A stretch of 32,610 nucleotides of DNA, taken from positions 22,213 through 54,822 of the forward strand of contig PMLK01000090.1 of assembly GCA_003158875.1 (NCBI GenBank). The letters run 5' to 3'. The DNA comes from Chloroflexota bacterium. GTDB lineage: Bacteria > Chloroflexota > Limnocylindria > Limnocylindrales > CSP1-4. Shown here one piece after another: positions 8,422 through 15,869 of the stretch (its first letter is position 1; each line of letters starts with the position of its first letter). The position numbers and the translations under genes were made by a program. The notes beneath the pieces were generated by a model. That model searched no databases. It worked only from the letters and a program-made list of their open reading frames with translations, and had not been told where the DNA came from.

Positions 8422-10032
8422 CTAGTGACCGGCAACCTCCTCGACGATGAGTATCAAACCCTCCTGACTCACCACGCGGACATGCGTGCCACGACCGACG
8501 GCGTGGCCGTCCCTGGTCTTCGCCGACCAGGACTCGCGCCCTACGTAAACCGTTCCGATGGGAGTCAGGTCGGCCTCAACATGGCCCTCCGAGCCAACGA
8601 TCTTGTCCACGCCGACCAGGCCCGCACCCACAGGCGCAGGCTGTCTACGCATCCGCATCAGCGTGCCCAGCAGGAGAAGTCCGTACGCGGCCGCCGCCAG
8701 CGCCATCACGGCGATGATCGGCGGAGCCACGGACTCGGCCGGCAGGTATGGACCGGGTGAGCCGTAGAAGGCCACGCCGCCGACGATGAACACAACTACC
8801 CCGGCCACTGTCAACACGCCGTGGCTGGGAACGTTCGGCTCGAGGACGATCAGCCCGATACCGATCACGACCAGCACCACTCCCAGGACGTTAAGAGGCA
8901 GGCTGCCGGACCCGTAGAACGCCAGAGCCAGACACAAGGCGCCGGCCATACCCATCAGCAGCGTCGGGTGGAACAGTTCGATGGCGATTAGCAGGATGCC
9001 AAGCACGAGCAAGATGAAGGCGATGTCCGGGTCGTCCAGGGTGTGCAAGAACGACTGGATGACGTCCTCATTGACGGTCACCACCGACGCGCCCTTGGAG
9101 CGAACCACCACGGGGCCAGACGGAGTCGGCACGGACTGGCCGTCGGCCTGCGAGAGAACCTGATCGAGCGTCTCCGCTTCTCCGTTGATCGCCTGAGCGG
9201 CGAGCGCCTGATCCGCCGAGTAGGACTGGGCCTGTGCCACGGTGCTGACCGCCCAGTCGACGGCCTTGGGGTGATGCCGCTGGGCGAAGCCCGTCATGTA
9301 CTTGACCGCGTCGCTCATGGTCTTGTCGGCTTCGGTCTGCCCGTACACGGTCGCAATGTCGCCGCCGTTCGCGGCTACTGGTGAAGCGGCACCGATGCTG
9401 GTGGCCTGTGCCATGTATGCCAATCCGGCCGACATGGTGATGAAGGTGCCGGCGCTGGCGGCTTTGGCGCCCCCGGGCACCCAGACGATGGTGGGCACCT
9501 TGGAGCCCTCGAGGGTCATGGCGATGCGCTGCATGGCCTCTTCGCTGCCGCCCAGCGTGTTGAGCTCCATGACGACGGCTCCCGCCCCATCGGCCTCGGC
9601 GCGGCGGACGGCCCCGGAGACGTGATCGGCCATGACGTCGTCGACGACGCCGCTGGTCGGCACGAGCACGACCTCCGGCGCGCCCGGCGCAGCCAGAGGG
9701 CCAGCGGTCCGCGGCGTGGGGATGGGCTGAACGATGTCAGCGGCGCTGCCGTTGGTTCTGACTTGATTGGCCACGAGCAGGAAAGAGGCTGCCACAGCCA
9801 GCGTCGCAGCCAGCCGAACCGCGGCGAAGGCTCCACTCCGGAACCTGGACCAGCCTGAACCGAGGCGCGACAGCACCTCCTGCGGTCGCGACTCTGCCTG
9901 ACCCAACTGGACCGTCCAAGGAAGTTGGGCCACGGCATTGGGCAGAGGGGGCTGGCGCGAACTTCCAGCGAACTTGGCCAGCCGCCGATCCATGTCCAGG
10001 TCGAGATCGTCGTCGAACTCGAAGCCGCTCAT
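8422..10032 (-). CDS. NfeD-family membrane serine protease with anti-sigma-like N-terminal extension
   Basis: The 536-aa protein has four parts. Residues 1-67 are acidic/basic and cytosolic-looking (DDDLDLDMDRRLAKFA), followed by a membrane helix at 68-90. Residues 118-320 form a ClpP/crotonase-like protease domain with the probable nucleophile Ser193 in KAASAGTF and a likely Lys general base at 237 (EADKTMSDAVKYM), as in the Ser-Lys dyad of archaeal PH1510. Four to five membrane helices fill about 336-458. A C-terminal OB-fold NfeD domain spans about 468-534 (GSEGHVEADLTPIGTVYV). Most NfeD1b proteins start with a plain signal sequence; the N-terminal cytosolic block is extra. The ATG at 10032 overlaps the stop of the ECF sigma gene (ATGA), so the two are translationally coupled. 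That neighbourhood and topology resemble sigma/anti-sigma pairs (inference). Confidence 0.92.
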   Translation of the reverse strand: MSGFEFDDDLDLDMDRRLAKFAGSSRQPPLPNAVAQLPWTVQLGQAESRPQEVLSRLGSGWSRFRSGAFAAVRLAATLAVAASFLLVANQVRTNGSAADIVQPIPTPRTAGPLAAPGAPEVVLVPTSGVVDDVMADHVSGAVRRAEADGAGAVVMELNTLGGSEEAMQRIAMTLEGSKVPTIVWVPGGAKAASAGTFITMSAGLAYMAQATSIGAASPVAANGGDIATVYGQTEADKTMSDAVKYMTGFAQRHHPKAVDWAVSTVAQAQSYSADQALAAQAINGEAETLDQVLSQADGQSVPTPSGPVVVRSKGASVVTVNEDVIQSFLHTLDDPDIAFILLVLGILLIAIELFHPTLLMGMAGALCLALAFYGSGSLPLNVLGVVLVVIGIGLIVLEPNVPSHGVLTVAGVVVFIVGGVAFYGSPGPYLPAESVAPPIIAVMALAAAAYGLLLLGTLMRMRRQPAPVGAGLVGVDKIVGSEGHVEADLTPIGTVYVGRESWSAKTRDGHAVGRGTHVRVVSQEGLILIVEEVAGH

Positions 10033-10667
10033 CGGGCGCCGCCTCCCACCGGCTCGACCCGGCGGCGCAGCGTCTTCAGGGCCGCATGATGTCTGGATTT
10101 GACCGTGCCGACCGGAATTCCGAGCCGGTCCGCTATCTCCGCCAGAGAGAGGTCGCCCCAGTAGCGCAACACGACGACCATTCGGAGCTCGTTGCTGAGG
10201 CTTGACAAAGCCCGACCGACGGCGTCACGGGCCAGCGACGCCTTGAACGGATCGGCCGTCTCGAGATCCACGTCATCCGTGCTCACCGTCCGGCGCCGGC
10301 TGCGCTGGCTGAGCTTGGTGCGGCAGACGTTGACGAGAATCTGGCTGAACCAGGCGTGGAATCGATCAGGCCCGCGGAGCCTCGGCCAGCCCCGCCAGGC
10401 TCGCACGGACGCTTCCTGGACCGCATCCTGAGCTTCGGCCGAGTCCGCCAGTAGATATCCGGAAAGTCGATAGGCCATCGCCAGTTCGGCCTCGAGAGCT
10501 TCCGCGAATACCGCATCGAAGGCCCGCTCCCGGGCGGCGGTCGATCCAGCCGGCACCCGAACCAGTTCGGCACTTAACAACGCATCCTTGGCGAACATTC
10601 CACGCTCGACTGGCGACCCATCTGGGTCGCATGTTCGTTTGACTCGCGACTCGGCGTTGGGGTTCAT
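10029..10667 (-). CDS. ECF-type RNA polymerase sigma factor
   Basis: The 212-aa product has sigma region 2 at about residues 60-115 (AMAYRLSGYLLADSAEAQDA, then VQEASVRAWRGWPRLRGPDR and FHAWFSQILVNVCR) and sigma region 4 at about 150-205 (LSSLSNELRMVVVLRYWGDL, then SLAEIADRLGIPVGTVKSR), with no region 1 or 3. It is therefore a sigma-E-like extracytoplasmic-function factor. The frame stays open upstream to 10964 inside the Nudix gene, but that extra part is arginine-rich shadow sequence. The ATG at 10667 overlaps the Nudix stop (ATGA); a later ATG at 10598 is possible but lacks a well-spaced ribosome site. Its own stop overlaps the nfeD start. ECF genes are usually followed by their anti-sigma gene, and here the NfeD-type protease occupies that slot. 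Confidence 0.92.
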   Translation of the reverse strand: MNPNAESRVKRTCDPDGSPVERGMFAKDALLSAELVRVPAGSTAARERAFDAVFAEALEAELAMAYRLSGYLLADSAEAQDAVQEASVRAWRGWPRLRGPDRFHAWFSQILVNVCRTKLSQRSRRRTVSTDDVDLETADPFKASLARDAVGRALSSLSNELRMVVVLRYWGDLSLAEIADRLGIPVGTVKSRHHAALKTLRRRVEPVGGGAR

Positions 10668-11299
10668 TCGGAATCTTGCCGCTCCGTGAGCCAGGACACC
10701 GAGGGGTGCAGATCCGGACCAACCACGGCATCGAGCGCCAGCTGACTCCATGTCTCCATGCGGTCGAAGATGTGACGTAGCTCGTCGAGTTCCTCGAAGG
10801 AACCGCTGAGCTTGTCCTTCTCGCGGACTTCGACGGTCCTGCCGCCGGCCTCGGCCACATACACGATGCCCAAATGGTGCCGGCCGACATCTACCGTATC
10901 GTCGTTGAGGAGGCCGACGTACTCGAATTCCGGGATGAAGTCCGCGTCGATCTCCTCGCGCCACTCGCGCTCCAGGCCGCCCAGGACGCCCCCGTCGCCC
11001 GGGTTCAGGTGGCCGCCGATGCCCACGGTGAAGCGGTCGTGCAGACGAGGGTCGCCCCCGGCCCGGGTTCGTTTCATGAGGAAGATGCGATCGCCGTCGC
11101 GCAGGACGAGATACGGGATGATCTGCTTGAGGGAGGGGTCTGTCTCGGCATCAGGCCTCGGAACGTATCTCCCGGCCGTGTCCGCACGCAGGTATATGGC
11201 GTCGACACCGTCGCGTTTGACACCGAGCCAGGGGGCCACGTCGCCGAACAGCGCATCGCGATGCACTACGTAGACCAATTCGGGGTCGGGGGCGTTCAT
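10664..11299 (-). CDS. Nudix hydrolase-like protein
   Basis: The 211-aa protein carries a Nudix-box-like segment at about 96-120: GGHLNPGDGGVLGGL followed by EREWREEIDAD. The REWREE part, which supplies the Mg-binding glutamates, is intact. Aligned by hand, the box has Asp in place of the first Glu and one extra residue before REWREE, so it is a variant box. Beta strands before it (IIPYLVLRDGDRIFLMKRTR) fit the Nudix fold. Substrate cannot be told from sequence. ATG at 11299 overlaps the tyrA stop (ATGA) and has GGAGAGAGAG upstream; its stop overlaps the sigma factor start. It sits in the middle of the tyrA-nudix-sigma-nfeD-slipin unit. Confidence 0.85.
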   Translation of the reverse strand: MNAPDPELVYVVHRDALFGDVAPWLGVKRDGVDAIYLRADTAGRYVPRPDAETDPSLKQIIPYLVLRDGDRIFLMKRTRAGGDPRLHDRFTVGIGGHLNPGDGGVLGGLEREWREEIDADFIPEFEYVGLLNDDTVDVGRHHLGIVYVAEAGGRTVEVREKDKLSGSFEELDELRHIFDRMETWSQLALDAVVGPDLHPSVSWLTERQDSE

Positions 11300-12180
11300 G
11301 ACTCTCTCTCCTTCAGTCGTTCCCGCGCCGCCTGGAACCGAACCAGCAACTGGTCCGCGTCGGGTCCGTCCTCACGTTCCAACTCCGCCAGCCAGCTGTC
11401 GATCACCGCGCGCAGGTCGCGAAGTCGGGTCGCCAGAGCCGCCGAATTCGTGGCGGCGATGCCGGCGCCCATTGCCGGTTCGCCTTTGGCCAATCGGGTC
11501 ATTCCGGCCCAGCCGGTCGCGGCCAGTACTTCGGCCGCTCGCCAGTCCTCGCGTTCCGGTTGGCCAGCGCCGCCGGCCACCGCTTCCACCATCGCCGCGG
11601 ACACGACCAGGGGCATGTGGCTGATCGCCGCCACCGCGCTGTCATGCGCCGCGGCTCGCATCGGGACTTGCAGGGCGCCGCACGCCTCGATCAGCTCGCC
11701 CATGTGTTCCCCGTCGCATAGCCTGGCAAACTCACCCGGCACCGTAACCCAGGGCCGCTGAACGAAAAGATCCGGAACCGCGGCATCGTAGCCGCTCAGT
11801 TCCCGGCCCGCCATCGGATGGCCGCCGATGAAAGGGAGTCTGTGGGTGTCGGCCCTGGCCACGATCCTGACTTTGGCGCTTGCGACGTCGGTGAGCGTGC
11901 AGTCGTCCGGCAGGTACTGCCGCAACGGGCCGCCGATCTGGTCAATCAACTCGAGGCACACCAGCGGCGGCGCGGCGAGTATCACGATGTCCGCCCCTTC
12001 GATCGCGTCCTCGATCCTGGGCACGGCGATGTCGACCGCGCCGTCGGCCCGCGCTCGCTCGACGGGCGCCGCCGATCGACTCCACGCAGCCACTGTCCAC
12101 GAGCCGGGTGTGCCTCGCTCGTGGAGGGCGCGCGCAATCGAGCCGCCGATTAGACCGAACCCCAGGATTGAGACTCTCAC
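11296..12180 (-). CDS. tyrA: Prephenate/arogenate dehydrogenase (TyrA)
   Basis: The 294-aa product begins directly with the NAD(P)-binding Rossmann motif VRVSILGFGLIGGSIARAL. Later family marks are DIVILAAPPLVCLELIDQIG, the SAKVRIV segment after TDVA, and the conserved GGHPMAGRELSG loop that carries the catalytic His in TyrA enzymes, followed by SHMPLVVSAAMVEA. It converts prephenate (or arogenate) toward tyrosine. I chose GTG at 12180 because it abuts the conserved fold; the frame is open further upstream, with an ATG at 12237 and a GTG-less extension to 12297, none with a good ribosome site. It heads the minus-strand unit and is divergent from the response regulator gene. No other shikimate-pathway gene is beside it. 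Confidence 0.92.
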   Translation of the reverse strand: MRVSILGFGLIGGSIARALHERGTPGSWTVAAWSRSAAPVERARADGAVDIAVPRIEDAIEGADIVILAAPPLVCLELIDQIGGPLRQYLPDDCTLTDVASAKVRIVARADTHRLPFIGGHPMAGRELSGYDAAVPDLFVQRPWVTVPGEFARLCDGEHMGELIEACGALQVPMRAAAHDSAVAAISHMPLVVSAAMVEAVAGGAGQPEREDWRAAEVLAATGWAGMTRLAKGEPAMGAGIAATNSAALATRLRDLRAVIDSWLAELEREDGPDADQLLVRFQAARERLKERES

Positions 12181-12308
12181 CGCCCAATTATGGGCGCCTC
12201 GTGCCTCGCGCTGCGCCGTGCGACAAAATGGGGTCATGTGGCCGCCAAGAGCAACTGCCCTGGCCCATGTGGGGAGTCCAAATGGGCCGCTCCACACCCG
12301 AACGGATT

Positions 12309-12318
12309 AGTGCGCACT
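12309..12318. promoter_or_regulatory. 10-bp palindrome in the tyrA / response-regulator divergent region
   Basis: AGTGCGCACT is a perfect palindrome in the 228-base gap between the divergent tyrA and response regulator genes. A TAGAAT hexamer (12334-12339) that could be a plus-strand -10 box follows 15 bases later. Short palindromes arise by chance at this GC content, so an operator role is only a possibility. Confidence 0.25.
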
Positions 12319-12408
12319 GCACGATAGTCCCGCTAGAATGACTTCGGGTTGGCGGCAGACGTGTTGCCCGCATTCGAAGCCGCCGCCGTCAGGAGGGTGA
12401 TTACCAAG

Positions 12409-13104
12409 ATGACCGAAGCATATGGGGAATCGCGGCCAATCCGTGTCCTCCTTGTCGATGACCATCAGCTCCTGACCGGTGCGCTGTCGCAGATGCTCAG
12501 CCGTGAGAGCGACATCGTCGTGGCGGGCGTTGCCGGCAGCGTCGCCGAGGCCAAAGCGATGGCTCGAGAGCGCCTCGATGTAGTTCTGATGGACTACCGC
12601 CTGCCCGACGGCACCGGCGCCGAGGCGACACGGGCCATCAAGGCGCGCTGGCCTGCCGCTCGCGTAGTAATGCTGACCGCCCTCACTGACGACGAAACGG
12701 TCCTCGAGTCCATCCAGGCCGGCGCGGACGGATACCTGACCAAGGATCGCGCCATCGACGAAGTGGTCAGCGCGGTACGTGCCGCCTATGCCGGCGAAAC
12801 CCTTCTGCCTCGGTCGGTGATCGTCGGCATCGCCCAACGAGTCGCCGCCGCCCGCGAACGTGGCACGGAGCGACGCCAGATCGAGCCGCTGACCCCGCGT
12901 GAGCTGGAGGTTCTCAAGGCCCTCACCGAAGGGCTAGCCACTCCCGAAATCTGCGAACGGCTCTACATCGCCCCGAACACGCTTCGCACGCACGTCCAGA
13001 ACATCATGGGCAAGCTGCGAGTTCATTCGAAGCTCGAGGCGGTCGCGTTCGCCCTGCGTCACCGCCTGGTGGAACCGCCCAAGTCGGACGACAACCTCTT
13101 CTGA
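12409..13104 (+). CDS. NarL/FixJ-type response regulator (receiver + LuxR HTH)
   Basis: The 231-aa protein has a receiver domain at residues 11-130 with the acidic pair in LLVDDHQ, the phosphoacceptor Asp62 in VVLMDYRLPDG, a Thr in MLTALTD and the conserved Lys in GYLTKDR. The LuxR-type helix-turn-helix is at about 165-225 (LTPRELEVLKALTEGLATPE, then LYIAPNTLRTHVQNIMGKL). All phosphorylation residues are present, so it should be switched by a histidine kinase, but none is encoded here. The ATG at 12409 is preceded by AGGAGG with a long 12-base spacing; the frame also opens at a TTG at 12349. It converges with the small zinc-ribbon gene, with only 3 bases between the stops. Confidence 0.93.
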   Translation: MTEAYGESRPIRVLLVDDHQLLTGALSQMLSRESDIVVAGVAGSVAEAKAMARERLDVVLMDYRLPDGTGAEATRAIKARWPAARVVMLTALTDDETVLESIQAGADGYLTKDRAIDEVVSAVRAAYAGETLLPRSVIVGIAQRVAAARERGTERRQIEPLTPRELEVLKALTEGLATPEICERLYIAPNTLRTHVQNIMGKLRVHSKLEAVAFALRHRLVEPPKSDDNLF

Positions 13105-13107
13105 GAG

Positions 13108-13350
13108 TCAGGCCACTCCGACCCGACGCCGCTGACCTGACCGTCGATCGTCCTTGCGCCGCTCATCACCCGTGGGTGACACGCCGTGACGTTCCTGGCG
13201 CCGCATGATGACTCGCCGGTCATCACTCCGCCGATCGTCGTTTAGCATCGCGCCGCAGCGCGGACAACGCCGCTCGTCGGCGAACAGCTGAGCCATAGGG
13301 ACTGTGGCCCACAACGTTCTGCCGCACTGAAAACACGCAAGTCGTGGCAT
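13108..13350 (-). CDS. Small zinc-ribbon protein with Arg-rich tail (80 aa)
   Basis: The protein starts MPRLACFQCGRTLWAT and contains two CxxC pairs, CFQC (6-9) and CPRC (about 29-32), which form a probable four-Cys zinc ribbon. The second half has repeated DRR/ERR units (DDRRSDDRRV, GDERRKDDRRSGQRRR), giving a strongly basic tail that could bind nucleic acid. I do not recognise a named family. ATG at 13350 has no clear ribosome site; a TTGAAT-N16-TAGCAT promoter-like pair lies just upstream and would give a nearly leaderless mRNA. A 17-base motif about 94 bases upstream is shared with the ftsH upstream region. The two CxxC pairs at normal spacing are the main reason for calling it a gene. 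Confidence 0.68.
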   Translation of the reverse strand: MPRLACFQCGRTLWATVPMAQLFADERRCPRCGAMLNDDRRSDDRRVIMRRQERHGVSPTGDERRKDDRRSGQRRRVGVA

Positions 13351-13443
13351 GAGCAGATGCTACGTCTTTCCCGCCGCCATTCAAGCCACCAACGCGGACG
13401 ATTGCGGGGTGCCGGACGTGGCATCGCAAATACGTTTCTTGCA

Positions 13444-13460
13444 GGATGGACCCGATCCGT
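13444..13460 (-). promoter_or_regulatory. 17-base motif shared with the ftsH upstream region (copy 1)
   Basis: On the minus strand the motif reads ACGGATCGGGTCCATCC. The identical 17 bases occur at 20701-20717. Each copy lies about 100 bases upstream of a minus-strand start (94 bases from the zinc-ribbon gene, 104 from ftsH). The ends are an inverted repeat (GGAT-N7-ATCC), as in many operators. Similarity continues for about 8 more bases with two single-base gaps. Confidence 0.45.
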
Positions 13461-13620
13461 TACCGCCGCAATCATTATTGAGTGCGCCGGTAACGGCGAT
13501 GCGGCGACCACTTGGGCAAGTGGTCGTCTGGGCGGGTCGTCTCGCTCCCCCCGGGGCGGCCCGCCCCAAATCTTCTTGTTCACTCTCCAGCCGATCGCAC
13601 TCCTCCTCCGCGATCGGCTG
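13457..13620. repeat. Cluster of four inverted repeats in a gene-free stretch
   Basis: The 363-base stretch 13351-13713 holds no gene I can support. It contains four hairpin-forming repeats in a row: 13457-13496 (9-bp arms CCGTTACCG / CGGTAACGG), 13505-13526 (9-bp arms CGACCACTT / AAGTGGTCG, 4-base loop), 13530-13566 (7-bp arms GGGCGGG / CCCGCCC, followed on the plus strand by a T-rich AAATCTTCTTGTTC), and 13588-13620 (11-bp arms CAGCCGATCGC / GCGATCGGCTG, 11-base loop). They could be terminators, an untranslated leader, a structured RNA or protein sites. Confidence 0.5.
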
Positions 13621-13654
13621 CCCGCCACGTAGCGGCCCGAAACGCACCCATGTG

Positions 13655-13686
13655 AAAGAGCCGCCCCCGAAAGGGAGCGGCTCTTT
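13655..13686 (-). terminator. Strong intrinsic terminator hairpin of trpB
   Basis: The perfect 10-bp arms AAAGAGCCGC / GCGGCTCTTT are extended by three more G-C pairs after one C/A mismatch, capped by a GAAA tetraloop. It begins 28 bases after the trpB stop on the minus strand. The A/T ends of the arms give a short U-run in both directions, so it may work on both strands. Confidence 0.8.
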
Positions 13687-13713
13687 GCTCTTCGCGGTTG
13701 CGTCGACGACGGG

Positions 13714-15069
13714 CTAGGCCTCGACCGACTCCAGTGCGAGTCGCACTTCTTCGGCCGGATATTCGTAATCCTCCAGCTTGCCCTCGAGGTAGCGCTGGTA
13801 CGACGTCATGTCGAAGTAGCCGTGACCGGACAGGTTGAAGAGGATTACCTTCTTTTCGCCTGTCTTCTTGGCCTCGAGCGCCTCGTCGATGGCGGCGCGG
13901 ATCGCGTGGGTGGACTCCGGTGCCGGGATCAGACCCTCGGTTCGAGCGAACTGAATGCCCGCCTCGAAGCAGGGGCGCTGATGGACGCTGCGGGCCTCGA
14001 TGAAGCCCTCGTGCTTGAGCAGGCTGACCTGCGGCGACATGCCGTGGTATCGAAGTCCGCCGGCGTGGATCGGCTCCGGTACGAAGTCATGGCCCAGGGT
14101 GTACATCTTGACCACGGGAGCCATCTTGGCGGTGTCGCCGTAGTCGTACGCGAATCGACCGCGGGTCATGCTCGGGGCCGCCTCGGGCTCAACGGCGATG
14201 ACTCTGTATTTGCGGCCGCCACGGAAGGTCTGGCCGAGCCACGGGAAGGCGAGGCCGGCAAAGTTGGAGCCGCCGCCGGCGCATGCAATGATGATGTCCG
14301 GCTCTTCGCCCGCCATCTCCATTTGCTTGATCGACTCGAGGCCGATGATCGTCTGGTGGAGCATGACGTGGTTTAACACCGAGCCGAGCGCGTAGTGGGT
14401 GTCGTCGCGCTTGACCGCGTCCTCAACCGCCTCACTGATGGCCATGCCCAGTGAGCCGGTGCTGTTCGGGTGCTCGGCCAGGATGGCGCGACCCGCCTCG
14501 GTTTCCATGCTCGGGCTGGCGACGACGCTCGCGCCGTAGGTCTCCATCATCAGGCGACGGTACGGCTTCTGGTCGTAGCTGGCGCGAACCATGTAGACCT
14601 TGACTTCGATGCCGAACATGGCGCCCGCGTAGGCAAGCGCGCTGCCCCACTGCCCGGCGCCTGTCTCGGTCGCGATCCGGGTGATGCCCTCTTCCTTGTT
14701 GTAGAAGGCCTGCGGGATCGCCGTGTTGGGCTTGTGGCTTCCGGCCGGGCTGACGCTCTCGTTCTTGTAGTAGATGTGGGCCGGAGTATCGAGCGCCTTC
14801 TCGAGGCGTAGTGCCCGCACCAGCGGACTCGGCCGGTATTGCTTGTACAGATTCCGAACGGGATCCGGGATCTCGATCTCGCGATCCATCGACACTTCTT
14901 GAAGGATCAGGCCCATAGGGAAGAGCGGCGCGAGATCCGCCGGACCGAGGGGCTGGTGGGTGCCCGGGTGAAGGGCCGGGAACTGGGCCACGGGCAGGTC
15001 CGCGGAGATGTTGTACCAGGTCTTCGGGATCTGCTCTTCGCCCAGCATGAAACGAGTGCGGTCGACCAT
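13714..15069 (-). CDS. trpB: TrpB2-type tryptophan synthase beta chain-like PLP enzyme
   Basis: This 451-aa enzyme belongs to the TrpB2 branch (longer than the ~400-aa TrpB1), which joins indole and serine to make tryptophan. The PLP lysine is Lys113 in AGSHKPNTA. The phosphate-binding glycine loop is CAGGGSNFAG, and other marks are ATETGAGQWGSALAYAG and the C-terminal LFNLSGHGYFDM. An N-terminal extension (IPKTWYNISADLP, LGPADLAPLFP) is typical of TrpB2. No trpA or other trp gene is next to it, again as expected for TrpB2, which often acts without TrpA. ATG at 15069 is chosen because GGAGGAG lies 6 bases before it; the frame is open up to 15642, but that part is shadow of the RNA-ligase-like gene. 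A strong terminator follows the stop. Confidence 0.95.
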   Translation of the reverse strand: MVDRTRFMLGEEQIPKTWYNISADLPVAQFPALHPGTHQPLGPADLAPLFPMGLILQEVSMDREIEIPDPVRNLYKQYRPSPLVRALRLEKALDTPAHIYYKNESVSPAGSHKPNTAIPQAFYNKEEGITRIATETGAGQWGSALAYAGAMFGIEVKVYMVRASYDQKPYRRLMMETYGASVVASPSMETEAGRAILAEHPNSTGSLGMAISEAVEDAVKRDDTHYALGSVLNHVMLHQTIIGLESIKQMEMAGEEPDIIIACAGGGSNFAGLAFPWLGQTFRGGRKYRVIAVEPEAAPSMTRGRFAYDYGDTAKMAPVVKMYTLGHDFVPEPIHAGGLRYHGMSPQVSLLKHEGFIEARSVHQRPCFEAGIQFARTEGLIPAPESTHAIRAAIDEALEAKKTGEKKVILFNLSGHGYFDMTSYQRYLEGKLEDYEYPAEEVRLALESVEA

Positions 15070-15152
15070 CGGACTCCTCCCGCCGGGTACGCCGGCGACA
15101 TTGATTGCTACGCGCCCGACGTCGCCCCAACAACGACTGTGGCCCGCAAAGC

Positions 15153-15857
15153 CTAGCGGCTGTCGAGGGGACCGTGCAAGCCCGCCAACATCGCCTCGCT
15201 GAGAGCCTCGTAGCGCGTCGGGCCGCGGCCGATAACGCTCTTGTAGAGCACGATCCGATCCACGGACCACGACAGCTCGATGTCGCGGGCGAGCTCCACG
15301 AGATGTCGTGCCCGCTCCGCGGCGCCGGGTACTCCGTCGGTGCGGGCAAGCGTCAGGTGCGGAGAGAACGGCCGGTTTTCCGGCGGCCAACCGAGCGGCA
15401 GCAATTCCGGGTCCAGGCGCCGTACCAGCGCCGCGATAGGCTCCTCGCCCTGGGCGATGCCGATCCACAGGACGCGTGGGTGACTCGGATTGGGAAACGA
15501 GCCCGCTCCGCTGAGAGTGACGCTGAAGGGCTCGACGCCACTCGCCGCGGCTGCTAGCGCCTCGCCCAGAACGCCCAGCTTCTCGTCCGGGGTTGCGCCG
15601 AGAAAACGCAGCGTCACATGCAGACCATCCACTCTGACCCAACGGGGTTGCCCGAAGCTGCGGACTTCGATCGAGCCGCCGGCCACGGTCGACATCAAGT
15701 CACCCAGAGCGGTACGGACGGACTCGGCGACCGGCAACGCCACGAACAACCGGCTCGTGCCGGGCGGATCGTCCACGGGGCGGACGAAGGGCCGGCGGCC
15801 ACGTTCCGGCAGTCCCGTGCCTCGATCTATACCACCTACCCCTCGTTCCGATGTCAT
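15153..15857 (-). CDS. thpR: RNA 2',3'-cyclic phosphodiesterase / 2'-5' RNA ligase family (ThpR/LigT)
   Basis: The 234-aa protein has the two HxT motifs of the 2H phosphoesterase superfamily: HVTLRFLG with His80, and SPHLTLAR near residue 165. Its first conserved strand RLFVALPVAE begins at residue 36, so there is a 35-residue charged N-terminal extension; an internal start is possible but no better ATG is seen, and the ATG at 15857 is the only one upstream. The family opens 2',3'-cyclic phosphates on RNA; its cellular role in bacteria is not settled. It lies 12 bases after the DnaB-like gene stop and 83 bases before trpB on the same strand. Confidence 0.9.
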   Translation of the reverse strand: MTSERGVGGIDRGTGLPERGRRPFVRPVDDPPGTSRLFVALPVAESVRTALGDLMSTVAGGSIEVRSFGQPRWVRVDGLHVTLRFLGATPDEKLGVLGEALAAAASGVEPFSVTLSGAGSFPNPSHPRVLWIGIAQGEEPIAALVRRLDPELLPLGWPPENRPFSPHLTLARTDGVPGAAERARHLVELARDIELSWSVDRIVLYKSVIGRGPTRYEALSEAMLAGLHGPLDSR

Positions 15858-15869
15858 CAGGCATCCCCG

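Noticed and set aside
10668-10964. Upstream extension of the sigma factor frame
   Set aside because: It overlaps the Nudix gene and reads as Arg-rich shadow sequence; ATGA coupling at 10667 explains the start.
13457-13620. Inverted repeats considered as insertion sequence ends or a CRISPR remnant
   Set aside because: The arms differ from one another, there is no transposase, no target duplication and no regular spacer pattern.
13381-13647. An 88-codon minus-strand open frame in the gap before trpB
   Set aside because: No domain or credible ribosome site, and it runs through the four inverted repeats, which suggest non-coding DNA.
15070-15642. Upstream extension of the trpB frame to a 642-aa protein
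   Set aside because: The extension lies over the ThpR-like gene in another frame and is Arg/Gly-rich noise; the ATG at 15069 has a strong ribosome site and matches the TrpB2 N-terminus.
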